Shown here: positions 39,150-47,386 of the stretch, piece by piece | How positions within the stretch are numbered: position 1 is the first letter of the stretch | Layout of the letters: each line of letters begins with the position of its first letter | From: Myxococcota bacterium | GTDB taxonomy: Bacteria > Myxococcota_A > UBA9160 > UBA4427 | Assembly (NCBI GenBank): GCA_029243605.1 | Contig: JAQWRT010000080.1 | Span: 23,809 to 87,808 of the forward strand | DNA: 64,000 nt | Direction: 5' to 3' | Notes under the pieces: model-generated | The model's database searches: none | Seen by the model: only the letters and a program-made list of their open reading frames with translations | Told to the model about the DNA's origin: nothing | Made by a program: the position numbers and the translations under genes

Positions 39150-41993
39150 TCAGCGTTCGAGAATCGAACGACCCATCGCGATCTCTCCCACGACCTCATT
39201 GAGCCGTTCGGCGTGGACTTCGAGCCCGCCCACCAGGAATCGCGCGACGTGATCGTCGTCGGGCAAGGCCTCGACCCAATCGAGTTTATCCGACAGGTGC
39301 TCGGCGAGAGCCCCGAAATCCAACGTTCGACGCCCCCCCGACTCCTCGCCGGACAGGATAAAGAGATCCCCTCCCTCGTGATACCCCAGCGAGAGTTGGG
39401 CCCCGTAGCGTTCCCGGGCGACTCGAGCGGTCAATTGAATATCGAAACCGGCACCGACCTGGACCACCACCATGGAATATCCCGCAAAGTGGACGAGCCT
39501 GAAATCACGGGTGGCCACATAATCCACCTCATCGGGCACCGCCGGAACCTCGGCCTTGGCTGCCTCTTTCGCCAGATCACTCGGGCGGCCCGCCAAGAGA
39601 GGCTCGATCTCACTGCGGATTTCGCCGGTCTTATTCGCAATTTCACCCAGGCGCCACCACCACAACCGGCCCCAGCGTTCGTAGTCGTGCTCGGTAAAGC
39701 GGCCGCAGGCCAGGTCCACGAGCTTGTCGGAAAAACGACTTCGGCGGGTGCTGGTGGCCAGAACCAGGGGCAGGGTCGAACCCGCCCCGGCCGCGTGGTG
39801 GACCGCCTCTTCTCCGATCGCCTGTTTGAGGGCGAAAAGATCTTCGGGCGGCCAAGGATGATGGTCATACCAGCTCAGTCGGTCACGGTAGAGCGCCGAG
39901 GCCTGGAGAACATCCGTCGCCGGCGAAGGAACGAACCCCACCAAGTGGATCGGAACATCCTCTTTCACATCGGGCATCACTTCACGGAAAAAATTCATCA
40001 GTTCGGCCTGTTCGTAAACCCAGACCCCCTCGAGCAGGCGCACGTCTCTCGCCAGCAGCACCGCGGTCAAAACCGAGTCGCGATCGGCAGCCGCGACGAT
40101 CACGGCCCTCCGGCGCGGAGCACGAGGGGCCTCGACGGCCACCGGAACGTCGGCGATATCCGCCTTGCGCACTGCCCTGCGCTTGTCGCGCTCGCGTTGT
40201 CTGTCTCGATCGCCTCCGTCGCTGGAATCCTCGAGATCGTCGGGCGCGTATTCAGCAGTAGAAGTGGCTTGGAGAGCCGGCAGATCGTCGGGGATATCCG
40301 AGAGCACTTCGGTGATGTCGTCGCCGAAAACTTCCTCGTCGTCGGAGTCCGTCCCGGCACGACTCGGAGCCTCACGGCCCGAGTCCGCGGCCTTCTCCTC
40401 GCCCCCGGAACCCTCTTCCCGGCGCTTTTCACCCCGACGTCTCCCGCGCTGACGCGAGCGACCCCGGCGGCGTCCGCCCGATCGCTCCTCCGAATTCTCC
40501 GAGTCGTCGAGATCGAAGAGGGACATTTCATCAAAACCGCTCCCCTCCTCGGACGCACTCGGCTTCGATTCCTCCTCGCGCTCCCGGACTTCGCGGCCGT
40601 CTCGGCCGTCTCGGCCCTCGCGACCGCCTCGTCCTCCCCGCCGACGCCCCCGGCGCCGGGATGCCCCGCGAGACTCCCGATCGCTCTCGAGGGTGGCTTC
40701 GGCGGAGGAATCCGCGCTTTTTTCCTCTCGCGGCGCTTCGTCCGCTTCGTCCTCGCTCTTCCGACCCCGGCCGCCCTGCCGTCGCCTTCGGGCCGGGATG
40801 TCGCGCTTGGAACGCGCGGCCTCCTCGGCGCCAATCGACTTGAGGCTCACCCCGCGGTCGCGGCCGGTTTCAATCGCATAGAGTCCGTGCGCGAGAGCCA
40901 GAGTCGAGAGAACGTGAAGCGCGGCCTCAGAAAATTCCTTGCTCGCCAGCAAGAGTTCGGGGGTCTCGTACCGCACCGGCGGCACCGCCCCATCAAAAAC
41001 GACGGGCATGGCCAAACGCAGGCTCTGCACTCCATCCAAAATATCGCCGAGAGCCGCCAGATCCAGCTTCTTACGGCTGGCACCGGCCACCGGACGACCG
41101 TCCGCACGGAGGGCCACCACGTCGATCCGCTCGCGGTCCGCGCCACCGAGGGGCCATGCCGAAGCGCCTCTGAGCTCGGCCACATCGGTCATCGCCGAAA
41201 TCGCATCCACGCGCAGAGACTCCTCTCCGCTGCGAATCTTCTTGTCGTTCAACCGGCGGCGAACCTGACCCTCAAGATCATCAAACGCCCCCGCGAGCCC
41301 GTCCGCGGACAGCCGGGTTCGTCGGCGCGGCGCACCGAGAATATGCAGGATGGCGCCCTCTTCTTCGGCTGCGAGCTCGGCGACCCTCTGGGCCAAAATA
41401 ACCAATTCGACGCTTCGTCCTACCGCCCGAATCCCTCCGCCGTGCTTGGCCGCCAACCCCTCGAGGCAGCTGACGCCGCGAGCGAAAAGGGCACGTTCGC
41501 CCGGGTCAACCAACTGCATGGCCACGCCATCGATCCGCACAGCACTGGGCTCGAGGTCCGCCTCGGCCTCCACGTCTCGTGGGCTCGCCCGGAGTCCCGA
41601 AGCCTCGACAGTGCGCAATTTGAAGGGAAGTTCCGCGCGAACCAGCCCAAACCGACGCCGTGCGGTGATGGACCAGACCGGCGCAATCGCAAAGACCTCA
41701 CCCTTAAAGGACTCTTCGGCGGCCAATCTCGCTCCGGTCGCCAGCGCGGCAAAAAGAGCATTTCCGGCGTGGGTCGGGGAGAAGGCCACAACGACGGGGT
41801 CGCCCGACTCGGTCTCTCCACGCCCCACCACGGCAACCCGGTCGGAAATCGACTCGTGGCCGATAGCTTCAAGCTTGGAAACCCCGGCCAGTCCTTCTTC
41901 GGCGATTCGCGTGAGCCAGAGCCCCGCATCGATGGCCTCTCCGCTCTTCTTCGCGCTTTCGCCGCGACGCCTGCGAGTAAAACGTTTAATCAT
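39150..41993 (-). CDS. Large uncharacterised protein: N-terminal globular region, charged disordered middle, DHH-like phosphoesterase C-terminus
   Basis: 947 residues. Residues 1-385 are globular with no family I recognise. Residues 385-620 are dominated by Arg, Gly, Glu, Asp and Ser (for example RRRGGRGGREGRDGRDGRE), alternating basic RG blocks and acidic blocks (DSDDEEVFGDD) like the disordered tails of RNase E. Residues 625-947 look like a DHH-superfamily phosphoesterase: VIVAAADRDSVLTAVLLA (motif I), SWYDHHPWP (DHH motif), and the ending LFILSGEESGGRRTLDF like a DHHA1 domain. A role in RNA or nucleotide turnover is inference. ATG 41993 has AAGGGA upstream. It lies between a hypothetical gene and queE. 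Confidence 0.8.
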   Translation of the reverse strand: MIKRFTRRRRGESAKKSGEAIDAGLWLTRIAEEGLAGVSKLEAIGHESISDRVAVVGRGETESGDPVVVAFSPTHAGNALFAALATGARLAAEESFKGEVFAIAPVWSITARRRFGLVRAELPFKLRTVEASGLRASPRDVEAEADLEPSAVRIDGVAMQLVDPGERALFARGVSCLEGLAAKHGGGIRAVGRSVELVILAQRVAELAAEEEGAILHILGAPRRRTRLSADGLAGAFDDLEGQVRRRLNDKKIRSGEESLRVDAISAMTDVAELRGASAWPLGGADRERIDVVALRADGRPVAGASRKKLDLAALGDILDGVQSLRLAMPVVFDGAVPPVRYETPELLLASKEFSEAALHVLSTLALAHGLYAIETGRDRGVSLKSIGAEEAARSKRDIPARRRRQGGRGRKSEDEADEAPREEKSADSSAEATLESDRESRGASRRRGRRRGGRGGREGRDGRDGREVREREEESKPSASEEGSGFDEMSLFDLDDSENSEERSGGRRRGRSRQRGRRRGEKRREEGSGGEEKAADSGREAPSRAGTDSDDEEVFGDDITEVLSDIPDDLPALQATSTAEYAPDDLEDSSDGGDRDRQRERDKRRAVRKADIADVPVAVEAPRAPRRRAVIVAAADRDSVLTAVLLARDVRLLEGVWVYEQAELMNFFREVMPDVKEDVPIHLVGFVPSPATDVLQASALYRDRLSWYDHHPWPPEDLFALKQAIGEEAVHHAAGAGSTLPLVLATSTRRSRFSDKLVDLACGRFTEHDYERWGRLWWWRLGEIANKTGEIRSEIEPLLAGRPSDLAKEAAKAEVPAVPDEVDYVATRDFRLVHFAGYSMVVVQVGAGFDIQLTARVARERYGAQLSLGYHEGGDLFILSGEESGGRRTLDFGALAEHLSDKLDWVEALPDDDHVARFLVGGLEVHAERLNEVVGEIAMGRSILER

Positions 41994-42110
41994 TTCGTAT
42001 TCCCTTCAATCGATTCGGTCAACGAAAGACAAGGCCTCGACACCCAACACGTGCGATGCACTGGGTTGGATGGAGTACCCGGATTCCCCCGGCGGACCGT
42101 CGGTTCTTGG

Positions 42111-43292
42111 TTATTTATTTTCTTCCTCGGCCAGAATCTCTGCCGAGGAAGTCCCTGCGACCCAACCGAGCCGCTGTTCCAAATCTTCTTTGAGCGCGCT
42201 TCGCACGCTTCCCACCAATGCTGCCAGGACACCCCCCGGATCGGGCTCACCCGCCGTCAAACCATCGGCTGCCTCGAGGCATGCTCTCCCCAAGCCGTCT
42301 CGGCTTTCCTTCCAGAATAAATATGCGGTTTCGTCGAAACGCTCGGCGTTCGCTTTAGCCGCCTCACCCTCGGTATAGAGCGATAAAACCTCTTGCTCCA
42401 AACGAGCTTCCAGAGCCGACGGATCTCTCTCGGCCTCTGAGAATTCCTCTTGCAAAGACTTCGCCAGCTGCTCGAGACTCGACGGGTCCGGGGGCCAAGG
42501 CCCCAGCTTCCCCTGCTCGATTTCGCTACAAAGGGCCTTCGCGTCGCCCCCTTCGGCTTTCAACTCCGAGCGAACCCTTTCGGCGGGCGTCACTCCCTCG
42601 CCCTGATTCAGCGCCAATTTTCCTCGCCACTCGTTAAAGGCCTTGGGCAACGGGCTTCCGGCGGCCTGCCCTGCCAGCCGGCGAGCGATCAGGGCACGAA
42701 CGCAGTCGGGCTCGGTCTCCACCACCGGAAAACGCGCGCGTTGTTTCAGGTCGCGAACAAAATCCCCCACCTGCCGGCGACCGGCGCGGTAGACCTGGAA
42801 GTCAACGATTCCCCTCGAGACATCGAGGAGCGCTTCGACGACCCGAGCACCGCCTCCGGGATTCGACTCCACCAGATAGACCAGCCGTCCTCCCCGCGGA
42901 TCGAAATGCGAGACGTAGGCAAGGGAGATCCCTTCATCGAGGTCGGGCAGCCTTCCCACCCGCGGCTCGCTAACCGCCGTCGAGTCTGGAGCCACGCCCC
43001 GGGAACGTGCCCGATGCACCAAACGCCGGAGCGCCTTACGGCCGGCCTTCGACATTTCTTCCTCGGGCATCGAAATCACCAGAGCGGCACCGGCATCGTC
43101 TTCCAGCCAGGCGGAAGCCAACTCGAAACCCGCATCGGGCTCATGGGTAAAAAGCCACCCCAGGACCTGCTCCTGAGCCGCCCGGTCGAGTAGGTCGAGA
43201 AGCTGAAATGGGTCGCCATTCGCGGGCCGGATCTGATCCGCCAAATCGCTCAGGGCTTCAGCCGCGCCTTCGAGGCTCTCGGCGAGACTCAT
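42111..43292 (-). CDS. Uncharacterised protein upstream of the DHH-like gene
   Basis: 393 residues from ATG 43292, mostly helical by composition, with no signal peptide or membrane helix. A central stretch LAYVSHFDPRGGRLVYLVES, followed by VVEALLDVSRGIVDFQVYRAGRRQ, looks like a small alpha/beta domain. The flanks are Glu/Ala-rich helices with charged heptads (LEARLEQEVLSLYTEGEAAKAN). I do not recognise the family. It precedes the DHH-like gene by 117 nt on the same strand, so a shared function is plausible. The 225-nt gap before it is GC-rich with no clear signal. Confidence 0.7.
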   Translation of the reverse strand: MSLAESLEGAAEALSDLADQIRPANGDPFQLLDLLDRAAQEQVLGWLFTHEPDAGFELASAWLEDDAGAALVISMPEEEMSKAGRKALRRLVHRARSRGVAPDSTAVSEPRVGRLPDLDEGISLAYVSHFDPRGGRLVYLVESNPGGGARVVEALLDVSRGIVDFQVYRAGRRQVGDFVRDLKQRARFPVVETEPDCVRALIARRLAGQAAGSPLPKAFNEWRGKLALNQGEGVTPAERVRSELKAEGGDAKALCSEIEQGKLGPWPPDPSSLEQLAKSLQEEFSEAERDPSALEARLEQEVLSLYTEGEAAKANAERFDETAYLFWKESRDGLGRACLEAADGLTAGEPDPGGVLAALVGSVRSALKEDLEQRLGWVAGTSSAEILAEEENK

Positions 43293-43517
43293 GCCTGGTC
43301 GTCCATGATTGCCTGCTCCATGCCCTCGGCCGACGCCCAAGCTCGGCGACGCTGGGCGTCTTGATTTCTTCGAACTCGGGGCCCGACCCAACGGCCCTCC
43401 CCCGACTAAAATGAGCGCCGCGGCTCCGCCCAGAGGGGGGGACCGCGGCTCGGCGAACTTTAGGGAAGAAGCGGAGCCGAGGCCCGCAATCCCTGGAAAC
43501 TTCGACGGAAATCGTCA

Positions 43518-44705
43518 TCAGAGCCCTTCCGGGCCCCCGGAACCGAGGATTTTTCCGTGCTCGGCCAGGGCAAAGCGGTCGGTCATCCCGGCGACGTAGT
43601 CCGCCACCGCCCGAGGCGCCCCCTCGCCTGGGAAACGGGCCCGAACCCCATCGGGAAGTCGTGCGGGCTCGTCGCTGAAAATCCGAAACAGATCCGCCAC
43701 CACCGCTTCCGCGCGATGGGTCCGATCCAAGACATCGGCATGATTGTAAAAGCGGTCGAAGAGAAAACTCTTCAACTCCCGCCGAGCACCGTCGACCTCC
43801 TCCGAGAGACCCACTGCCCGGGTCGCGCTCTCCCGAGCGGCGGTCGGCGTATCGAGACCATCGGCGTCGATCCGGCGACGACTGGCGTCCACGAGATCCG
43901 TGACCAGTTCATCGATCATGCCGCTCACGATCCGCGAACGCCGGACGGGAGCGGGTGCCGAAGCATGCCTCTGCTCCACATCCCGGACGATGCCCCCGAG
44001 CAAAGAGAGGTCTCGAATCATGTCGAAATCCAGAATGCCCGCCCGCAAGCCGTCGTCGAGATCGTGATTCAGGTAGGCAATCTCGTCCGCTGCATCCGCG
44101 ACCTGGGCCTCGAGGCTTCTCTGGGCGAGTAACTCGGGCAACTGCACCGGGTGTTCCCAATGGCAGCCGTGCTTCAGGATCCCCTCGCGGGTTTCATCGC
44201 TGAGATTGAGCCCGGGATACTCGGCGTAGCGCTGCTCGAGCAGATCGACGACGCGCAAACATTGCCGATTGTGATCGAACCCTCCGTCCGAAGACAGCAT
44301 CTCGGCCAGAACGCGCTCACCCGCGTGCCCGAAGGGCGTGTGCCCGAGATCGTGGGCCAAGGCGATGGCCTCGGCCAGATCCTCGTTGAGCCCGAGAACC
44401 CGGGCGATGGTTCGCGTGATCTGAGCCCCTTCGAGGGTATGGGTCAAACGATTCCGGTAATGATCCCCTTCGTGATGAACGAAGACCTGGGTCTTGTACT
44501 GCAGGCGACGAAAGGCCCTTGAATGGACGATCCGGTCGCGATCGCGCTTAAACGCCGTCCGGAAGGGCGGCTCGGGCTCGGCATGCAAACGACCCCGAGA
44601 ATCCATGGCCCGGGTGGCCGCCGGCGCGAGAAAGCGCGCCTCTTCCTGCTCACGACTCAAACGGTCGCGATATCCCGAAGTCGACGGCTCGCTTGGACGT
44701 GTCAT
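43518..44705 (-). CDS. dgt: dGTP triphosphohydrolase-like HD-domain protein
   Basis: 395 residues of the dGTPase-like type 2 family, which hydrolyses dNTPs to nucleosides and triphosphate. The HD metal site is complete: RNRLTHTLEG (His89), AIALAHDLGHTPFGHAGE (His118, Asp119) and the third part ADAADEIAYLNHDLDDG. RTAFKRDRDRIVHSRAFRRLQYKTQVF is typical of the family N-terminus. The ATG at 44705 overlaps the stop of the small membrane-protein gene as ATGA; longer readings are unsupported. It would act on the same dNTP pools as the dCMP deaminase fusion at 29718. Confidence 0.95.
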   Translation of the reverse strand: MTRPSEPSTSGYRDRLSREQEEARFLAPAATRAMDSRGRLHAEPEPPFRTAFKRDRDRIVHSRAFRRLQYKTQVFVHHEGDHYRNRLTHTLEGAQITRTIARVLGLNEDLAEAIALAHDLGHTPFGHAGERVLAEMLSSDGGFDHNRQCLRVVDLLEQRYAEYPGLNLSDETREGILKHGCHWEHPVQLPELLAQRSLEAQVADAADEIAYLNHDLDDGLRAGILDFDMIRDLSLLGGIVRDVEQRHASAPAPVRRSRIVSGMIDELVTDLVDASRRRIDADGLDTPTAARESATRAVGLSEEVDGARRELKSFLFDRFYNHADVLDRTHRAEAVVADLFRIFSDEPARLPDGVRARFPGEGAPRAVADYVAGMTDRFALAEHGKILGSGGPEGL

Positions 44706-44926
44706 CGAGTCCCCCCGGTTTCCCGCTCGGCATCGCGCAGGATATCCCGCATGGCCTCCCTGGACTCTTCTCGAATCTGCTCGGGCGCCGGTTTGCTCGA
44801 GTCCTCGGACTCGGGCCGATAGAAGGCGGGAGCCTCGTCGTTCACCGCCAAAAGCGAGGACAACGCCCAAAATCCGAAAATCGCGGCCACAGCGAGTAAA
44901 AGCCAGAAACGCCATCCCACCATCAC
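44702..44926 (-). CDS. Small single-pass membrane protein, coupled to dgt
   Basis: 74 residues: one membrane helix (WRFWLLLAVAAIFGFWALSSLL, about 5-26) followed by a charged, proline-containing cytoplasmic or periplasmic tail ending in a helix (EESREAMRDILRDAERE). The ATG at 44926 gives an MMVGW start. The stop overlaps the dgt start, and a good promoter lies about 160 nt upstream, which supports a real gene despite its size. I recognise no family; it could anchor or regulate the dGTPase-like enzyme, but that is inference. Confidence 0.7.
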   Translation of the reverse strand: MMVGWRFWLLLAVAAIFGFWALSSLLAVNDEAPAFYRPESEDSSKPAPEQIREESREAMRDILRDAERETGGTR

Positions 44927-45089
44927 CGCAATCCTCCGCTCGGGCGACGACTAAACCGGCCCCTCTCGGATCCCGGGCTTCCCAGAGAGGGGGCATTGGG
45001 ATGCCAATGGAAACGCACTCTCGCCGGAAGCGCTGCCCGTTCCCTGGCTCCCCCTTCCCGCACCGAAGCGCGGTGGGGAACCCATCGGC

Positions 45090-45118
45090 ACACTAGGCGC
45101 GCCCCTTCTGACTGTCAA
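45090..45118 (-). promoter_or_regulatory. Candidate sigma70-type promoter of the small-membrane-protein/dgt genes
   Basis: On the minus strand a perfect TTGACA (45113-45118) is followed after 17 nt by TAGTGT (45090-45095), matching -10 at four of six. Predicted transcription starts near 45083, giving a leader of about 155 nt before ATG 44926. It lies in the 275-nt gap shared with the divergent aminotransferase gene; the rest of that gap shows no other clear feature. Confidence 0.6.
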
Positions 45119-45201
45119 CGACGCGGCGCCCAACCCCTCGGCTCCCCCAGCGGTTTCCCCAATCCCAGGAGGATTCGGGGAGTCGCGCTAGCTTCCCCGG
45201 C

Positions 45202-46350
45202 ATGGTTGCACCCAACGAGTCCCTCAATTCCCTTCGAAACCTTCCCAGCCCCCGGCGTCTGCTGGGCCCGGGACCCTCCAACGTTCATGCGGACGTTCTC
45301 CAAGCCATGGCCCGACCGCTGGTCGGCCATCTCGACCCCGCATTCCTCGAGATCCTCGAGGGGGTCCAGGCCGCGCTCCGCGCGCTTTTCGGCAGCGAAA
45401 ACCGTTTCACCCTGCCGCTCTCAGCCACCGGAAGCGCGGGCATGGAGACGTGCCTCGCCAACCTCCTCGAACCCGGGGATCGGATCGTGGTCGGGGTCAA
45501 CGGGGTCTTCGGCGGTCGCATGGTCGATGTCGCCACCCGTGCTGGTGCTGAGGTCACGCGCGTCGACGCGGATTGGGGCCTGCCCCTGGACGAGCAGGCG
45601 ATGGCCGATGCCATTGGTTCGGTCAACCCCAAGGTCGTCGCCTTCGTCCACGCCGAGACCTCGACGGGTGTTTGTCAGGCACCCGGGCCCATCGCACAGC
45701 TCGCTCGCGAGGCCGGGGCGCTGGTCGTCCTCGACTGCGTCACCTCCCTCGCTGGCATCCCCGTCGAACTCGACCGCTGGGGGATCGACGCCGCCTACAG
45801 CGGCACCCAGAAATGTCTCTCCTGCGCCCCTGGCCTCTCGCCGGTGAGCTTTTCGGATCGCGCCCTCGAGTGCGTCGCGGCCCGCTCCACACCGGTCCAG
45901 AGTTGGTTCATGGACGTCGGATTGCTCGATGGCTATTACGGCGGCGACCGGGTCTACCACCATACGGCGCCCATTTCCGCGGTCTTTGGTCTGGCCGAGG
46001 GGCTGGCTCGGGTTCTCGACGAGGGCATGGAGAAGCGAGAAATTCGCCACCGAGACGCCGCCGCGTACCTGGTGGAGAGCCTGAGGCCCTTGGGTTTCGA
46101 GCCCCTGGTGGCCGAGAAATATCGCCTCCCCATGCTGAGCACCCTGAAGCTGCCGCCCAGCATCGCAGAACGCGGCGAGGCCCGGGTCCGTAAGGACCTC
46201 CTCGACGCGCACGGGATCGAAGTCGGTGCCGGTCTGGGCGCCCTCGCCGGCAACGTCTGGCGGGTGGGGCTCATGGGCGAGAACGCCCGGCGGGAGTCGG
46301 TGGACGCCCTGCGAAGCGCCCTCGAAAGCGAACTCGCGGGCAAAGGCTAG
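45202..46350 (+). CDS. Class V aminotransferase (serine/alanine-glyoxylate aminotransferase family)
   Basis: PLP enzyme of 382 residues. The start motif LLGPGPSNVHADVLQAM, the phosphate-binding SATGSAGMET, the ETSTGV motif, VLDCVTSLAG with the cofactor Asp178, and SGTQKCLSCAPG with PLP Lys204 match alanine- or serine-glyoxylate aminotransferases. The likely reaction is transfer of an amino group to glyoxylate from alanine or serine; the donor cannot be fixed from sequence. ATG 45202 lacks a close Shine-Dalgarno. It is a single gene, convergent with the MiaE-like gene 12 nt away. Confidence 0.92.
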   Translation: MVAPNESLNSLRNLPSPRRLLGPGPSNVHADVLQAMARPLVGHLDPAFLEILEGVQAALRALFGSENRFTLPLSATGSAGMETCLANLLEPGDRIVVGVNGVFGGRMVDVATRAGAEVTRVDADWGLPLDEQAMADAIGSVNPKVVAFVHAETSTGVCQAPGPIAQLAREAGALVVLDCVTSLAGIPVELDRWGIDAAYSGTQKCLSCAPGLSPVSFSDRALECVAARSTPVQSWFMDVGLLDGYYGGDRVYHHTAPISAVFGLAEGLARVLDEGMEKREIRHRDAAAYLVESLRPLGFEPLVAEKYRLPMLSTLKLPPSIAERGEARVRKDLLDAHGIEVGAGLGALAGNVWRVGLMGENARRESVDALRSALESELAGKG

Positions 46351-46362
46351 AGCCGCCCTCTC

Positions 46363-47052
46363 TCAGGAGTGAAAGCGCACCGGCGCATTGGGGTCCCCGA
46401 AGAACGTGGCCTCCCGGGCAGCGAGTTCTTCCAGGCGGGGAGCGACCCAGGCTGGGTCGGCGACCTCTTCCGCGAGTTCCACGTAGAGACGGTGATGACG
46501 CGCCTCCGCGGCCAGGAGACCCGAGTAGAACTTCGAGAGCTCGGGCTCGGCGATGGCCTCCGCCAGGAGCTTCATCCGCTCGCAACTCCGCGCCTCGATG
46601 AGCGCCGCAACGAGCAGCTGGTCCATCACCCTGCGGGGCTCCTCCCGGCGCACCTCGGCCTGGAGACGGGCTCCGTAGGCTGCGGGCGAGAGACTCCGAT
46701 GCGTGATTCCTCGCGCCTCGAGCAGCCCGAGCACGCGCTCGAAATGCAGTAACTCCTCCCGGGCGAGTTCGGCGATGGGCCGCTGCAAGAAGCCGTATTG
46801 GGGGTACTGGAAGAGTAGCCGGAGAGCGGCTCCCGCGGCTTTCTTTTCGCAGTGGGCGTGGTCGAGCAAGACGAGTTCGAGATTCGCCGTAGCGGCCTCG
46901 ACCCAAGCCGGCTCCGTTGGCCGCGCGAGTTTCAGCACCGGGAGTGGCCCTCCCCAGCGCGCCCAGCGGTCTGCCCGGCCCCTCGCCTCTTCCCAGGCAC
47001 CGGGGGGCGGTCGCGGGCTTTCGGATCCATCGAGAGGGATCTCCCCAGGCAC
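46363..47052 (-). CDS. miaE: MiaE-like tRNA hydroxylase (diiron)
   Basis: The family hydroxylates the isopentenyl group of ms2i6A37 in tRNA, or acts as a related diiron monooxygenase. Metal-site helices are visible: NLELVLLDHAHCEKKAAGA, AREELLHFERVL (Glu and ExxH), IEARSCERMKLL and LAAEARHHRLYVELA. The frame stays open upstream into tRNA-Glu, where it yields the spurious SSPVGDT readout, so the real start must be one of three GTG codons within a tandem repeat; 47052 (229 residues) is the most downstream and conservative choice. No ribosome site decides it. miaA and miaB are absent. Confidence 0.85.
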   Translation of the reverse strand: MPGEIPLDGSESPRPPPGAWEEARGRADRWARWGGPLPVLKLARPTEPAWVEAATANLELVLLDHAHCEKKAAGAALRLLFQYPQYGFLQRPIAELAREELLHFERVLGLLEARGITHRSLSPAAYGARLQAEVRREEPRRVMDQLLVAALIEARSCERMKLLAEAIAEPELSKFYSGLLAAEARHHRLYVELAEEVADPAWVAPRLEELAAREATFFGDPNAPVRFHS

Positions 47053-47090
47053 GAACAGGAGGGTCACGAACAGAAGGGTCACGAACAGAA
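47050..47090. repeat. 15-bp tandem repeat, about 2.7 copies
   Basis: The plus-strand unit CACGAACAGRAGGGT repeats with 15-bp period directly between tRNA-Glu and the MiaE-like gene. Read in the miaE frame it would give LFVTL repeats, and each unit supplies one GTG in frame. The multiple of three keeps the frame whatever the copy number. Confidence 0.75.
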
Positions 47091-47099
47091 CAAGAGGGA

Positions 47100-47174
47100 T
47101 GGTATCCCCAACGGGACTCGAACCCGTGTCGCCGGCTTGAAAGGCCGGTGTCCTAACCACTAGACGATGGGGAC
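47100..47174 (-). tRNA. tRNA-Glu (UUC)
   Basis: A 75-nt cloverleaf with encoded CCA. The acceptor GTCCCCA pairs with TGGGGAT (first pair G-U), the D-loop region is TCGTCTAGTGGTTAGGA, the anticodon stem CCGGC/GCCGG holds CTTTCAA with anticodon TTC, and the T arm is ACGGG/CCCGT with TTCGAGT. It ends 48 nt ahead of the MiaE-like start chosen here. Its U34 is a substrate of MnmA, encoded at 8809. Confidence 0.96.
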
Positions 47175-47194
47175 GCATCCTCCGTGCGGGCGGG

Positions 47195-47222
47195 ATTCTA
47201 ACCGCCCCCGGCTAGACCGCAA
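47195..47222 (-). promoter_or_regulatory. Candidate promoter of tRNA-Glu
   Basis: On the minus strand TTGCGG (47217-47222), 16 nt, then TAGAAT (47195-47200), a five-of-six -10 match. The -10 ends 20 nt before the mature tRNA 5' end, a normal distance for a tRNA leader. The remaining gap to the AAA gene (to 47386) holds only an inverted repeat at 47311-47331 without a T-tract. Confidence 0.6.
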
Positions 47223-47386
47223 CGATCCGAAAGAGAAGGCAAATGAAGCGGCCGGGGCCGGCGGCGCGGGCGCTTTTACCCCAGCCCCCGCCAGACAACC
47301 CATTCGCCACGGGGAGAGCCCGAAGCTCCCCGAAAAACATCAATGAATTCGCCGAGTCCTTGCCACGAAATCGCTAGAGTCGGACC

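Noticed and set aside
39213..42320. A 1035-codon open frame on the plus strand
   Set aside because: It lies antisense to the DHH-like gene and its neighbour, has no recognisable domain and reflects GC-rich codon structure opposite a real gene.
43309..43599. Plus-strand 96-codon frame in the gap before the 393-residue hypothetical gene
   Set aside because: It runs into dgt antisense, has no ribosome site and is Pro/Arg-rich low complexity.
47053..47178. N-terminal extension of the MiaE-like protein through tRNA-Glu
   Set aside because: The residues read from the tRNA itself (the typical SSPVGDT readout) are a well-known artefact of frames crossing tRNA genes.
47311..47331. Inverted repeat GGGGAG...CTCCCC in front of the AAA gene
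   Set aside because: Read on the plus strand it is followed by A residues, and on the minus strand the T residues precede it, so it is not an intrinsic terminator. No other role can be supported.
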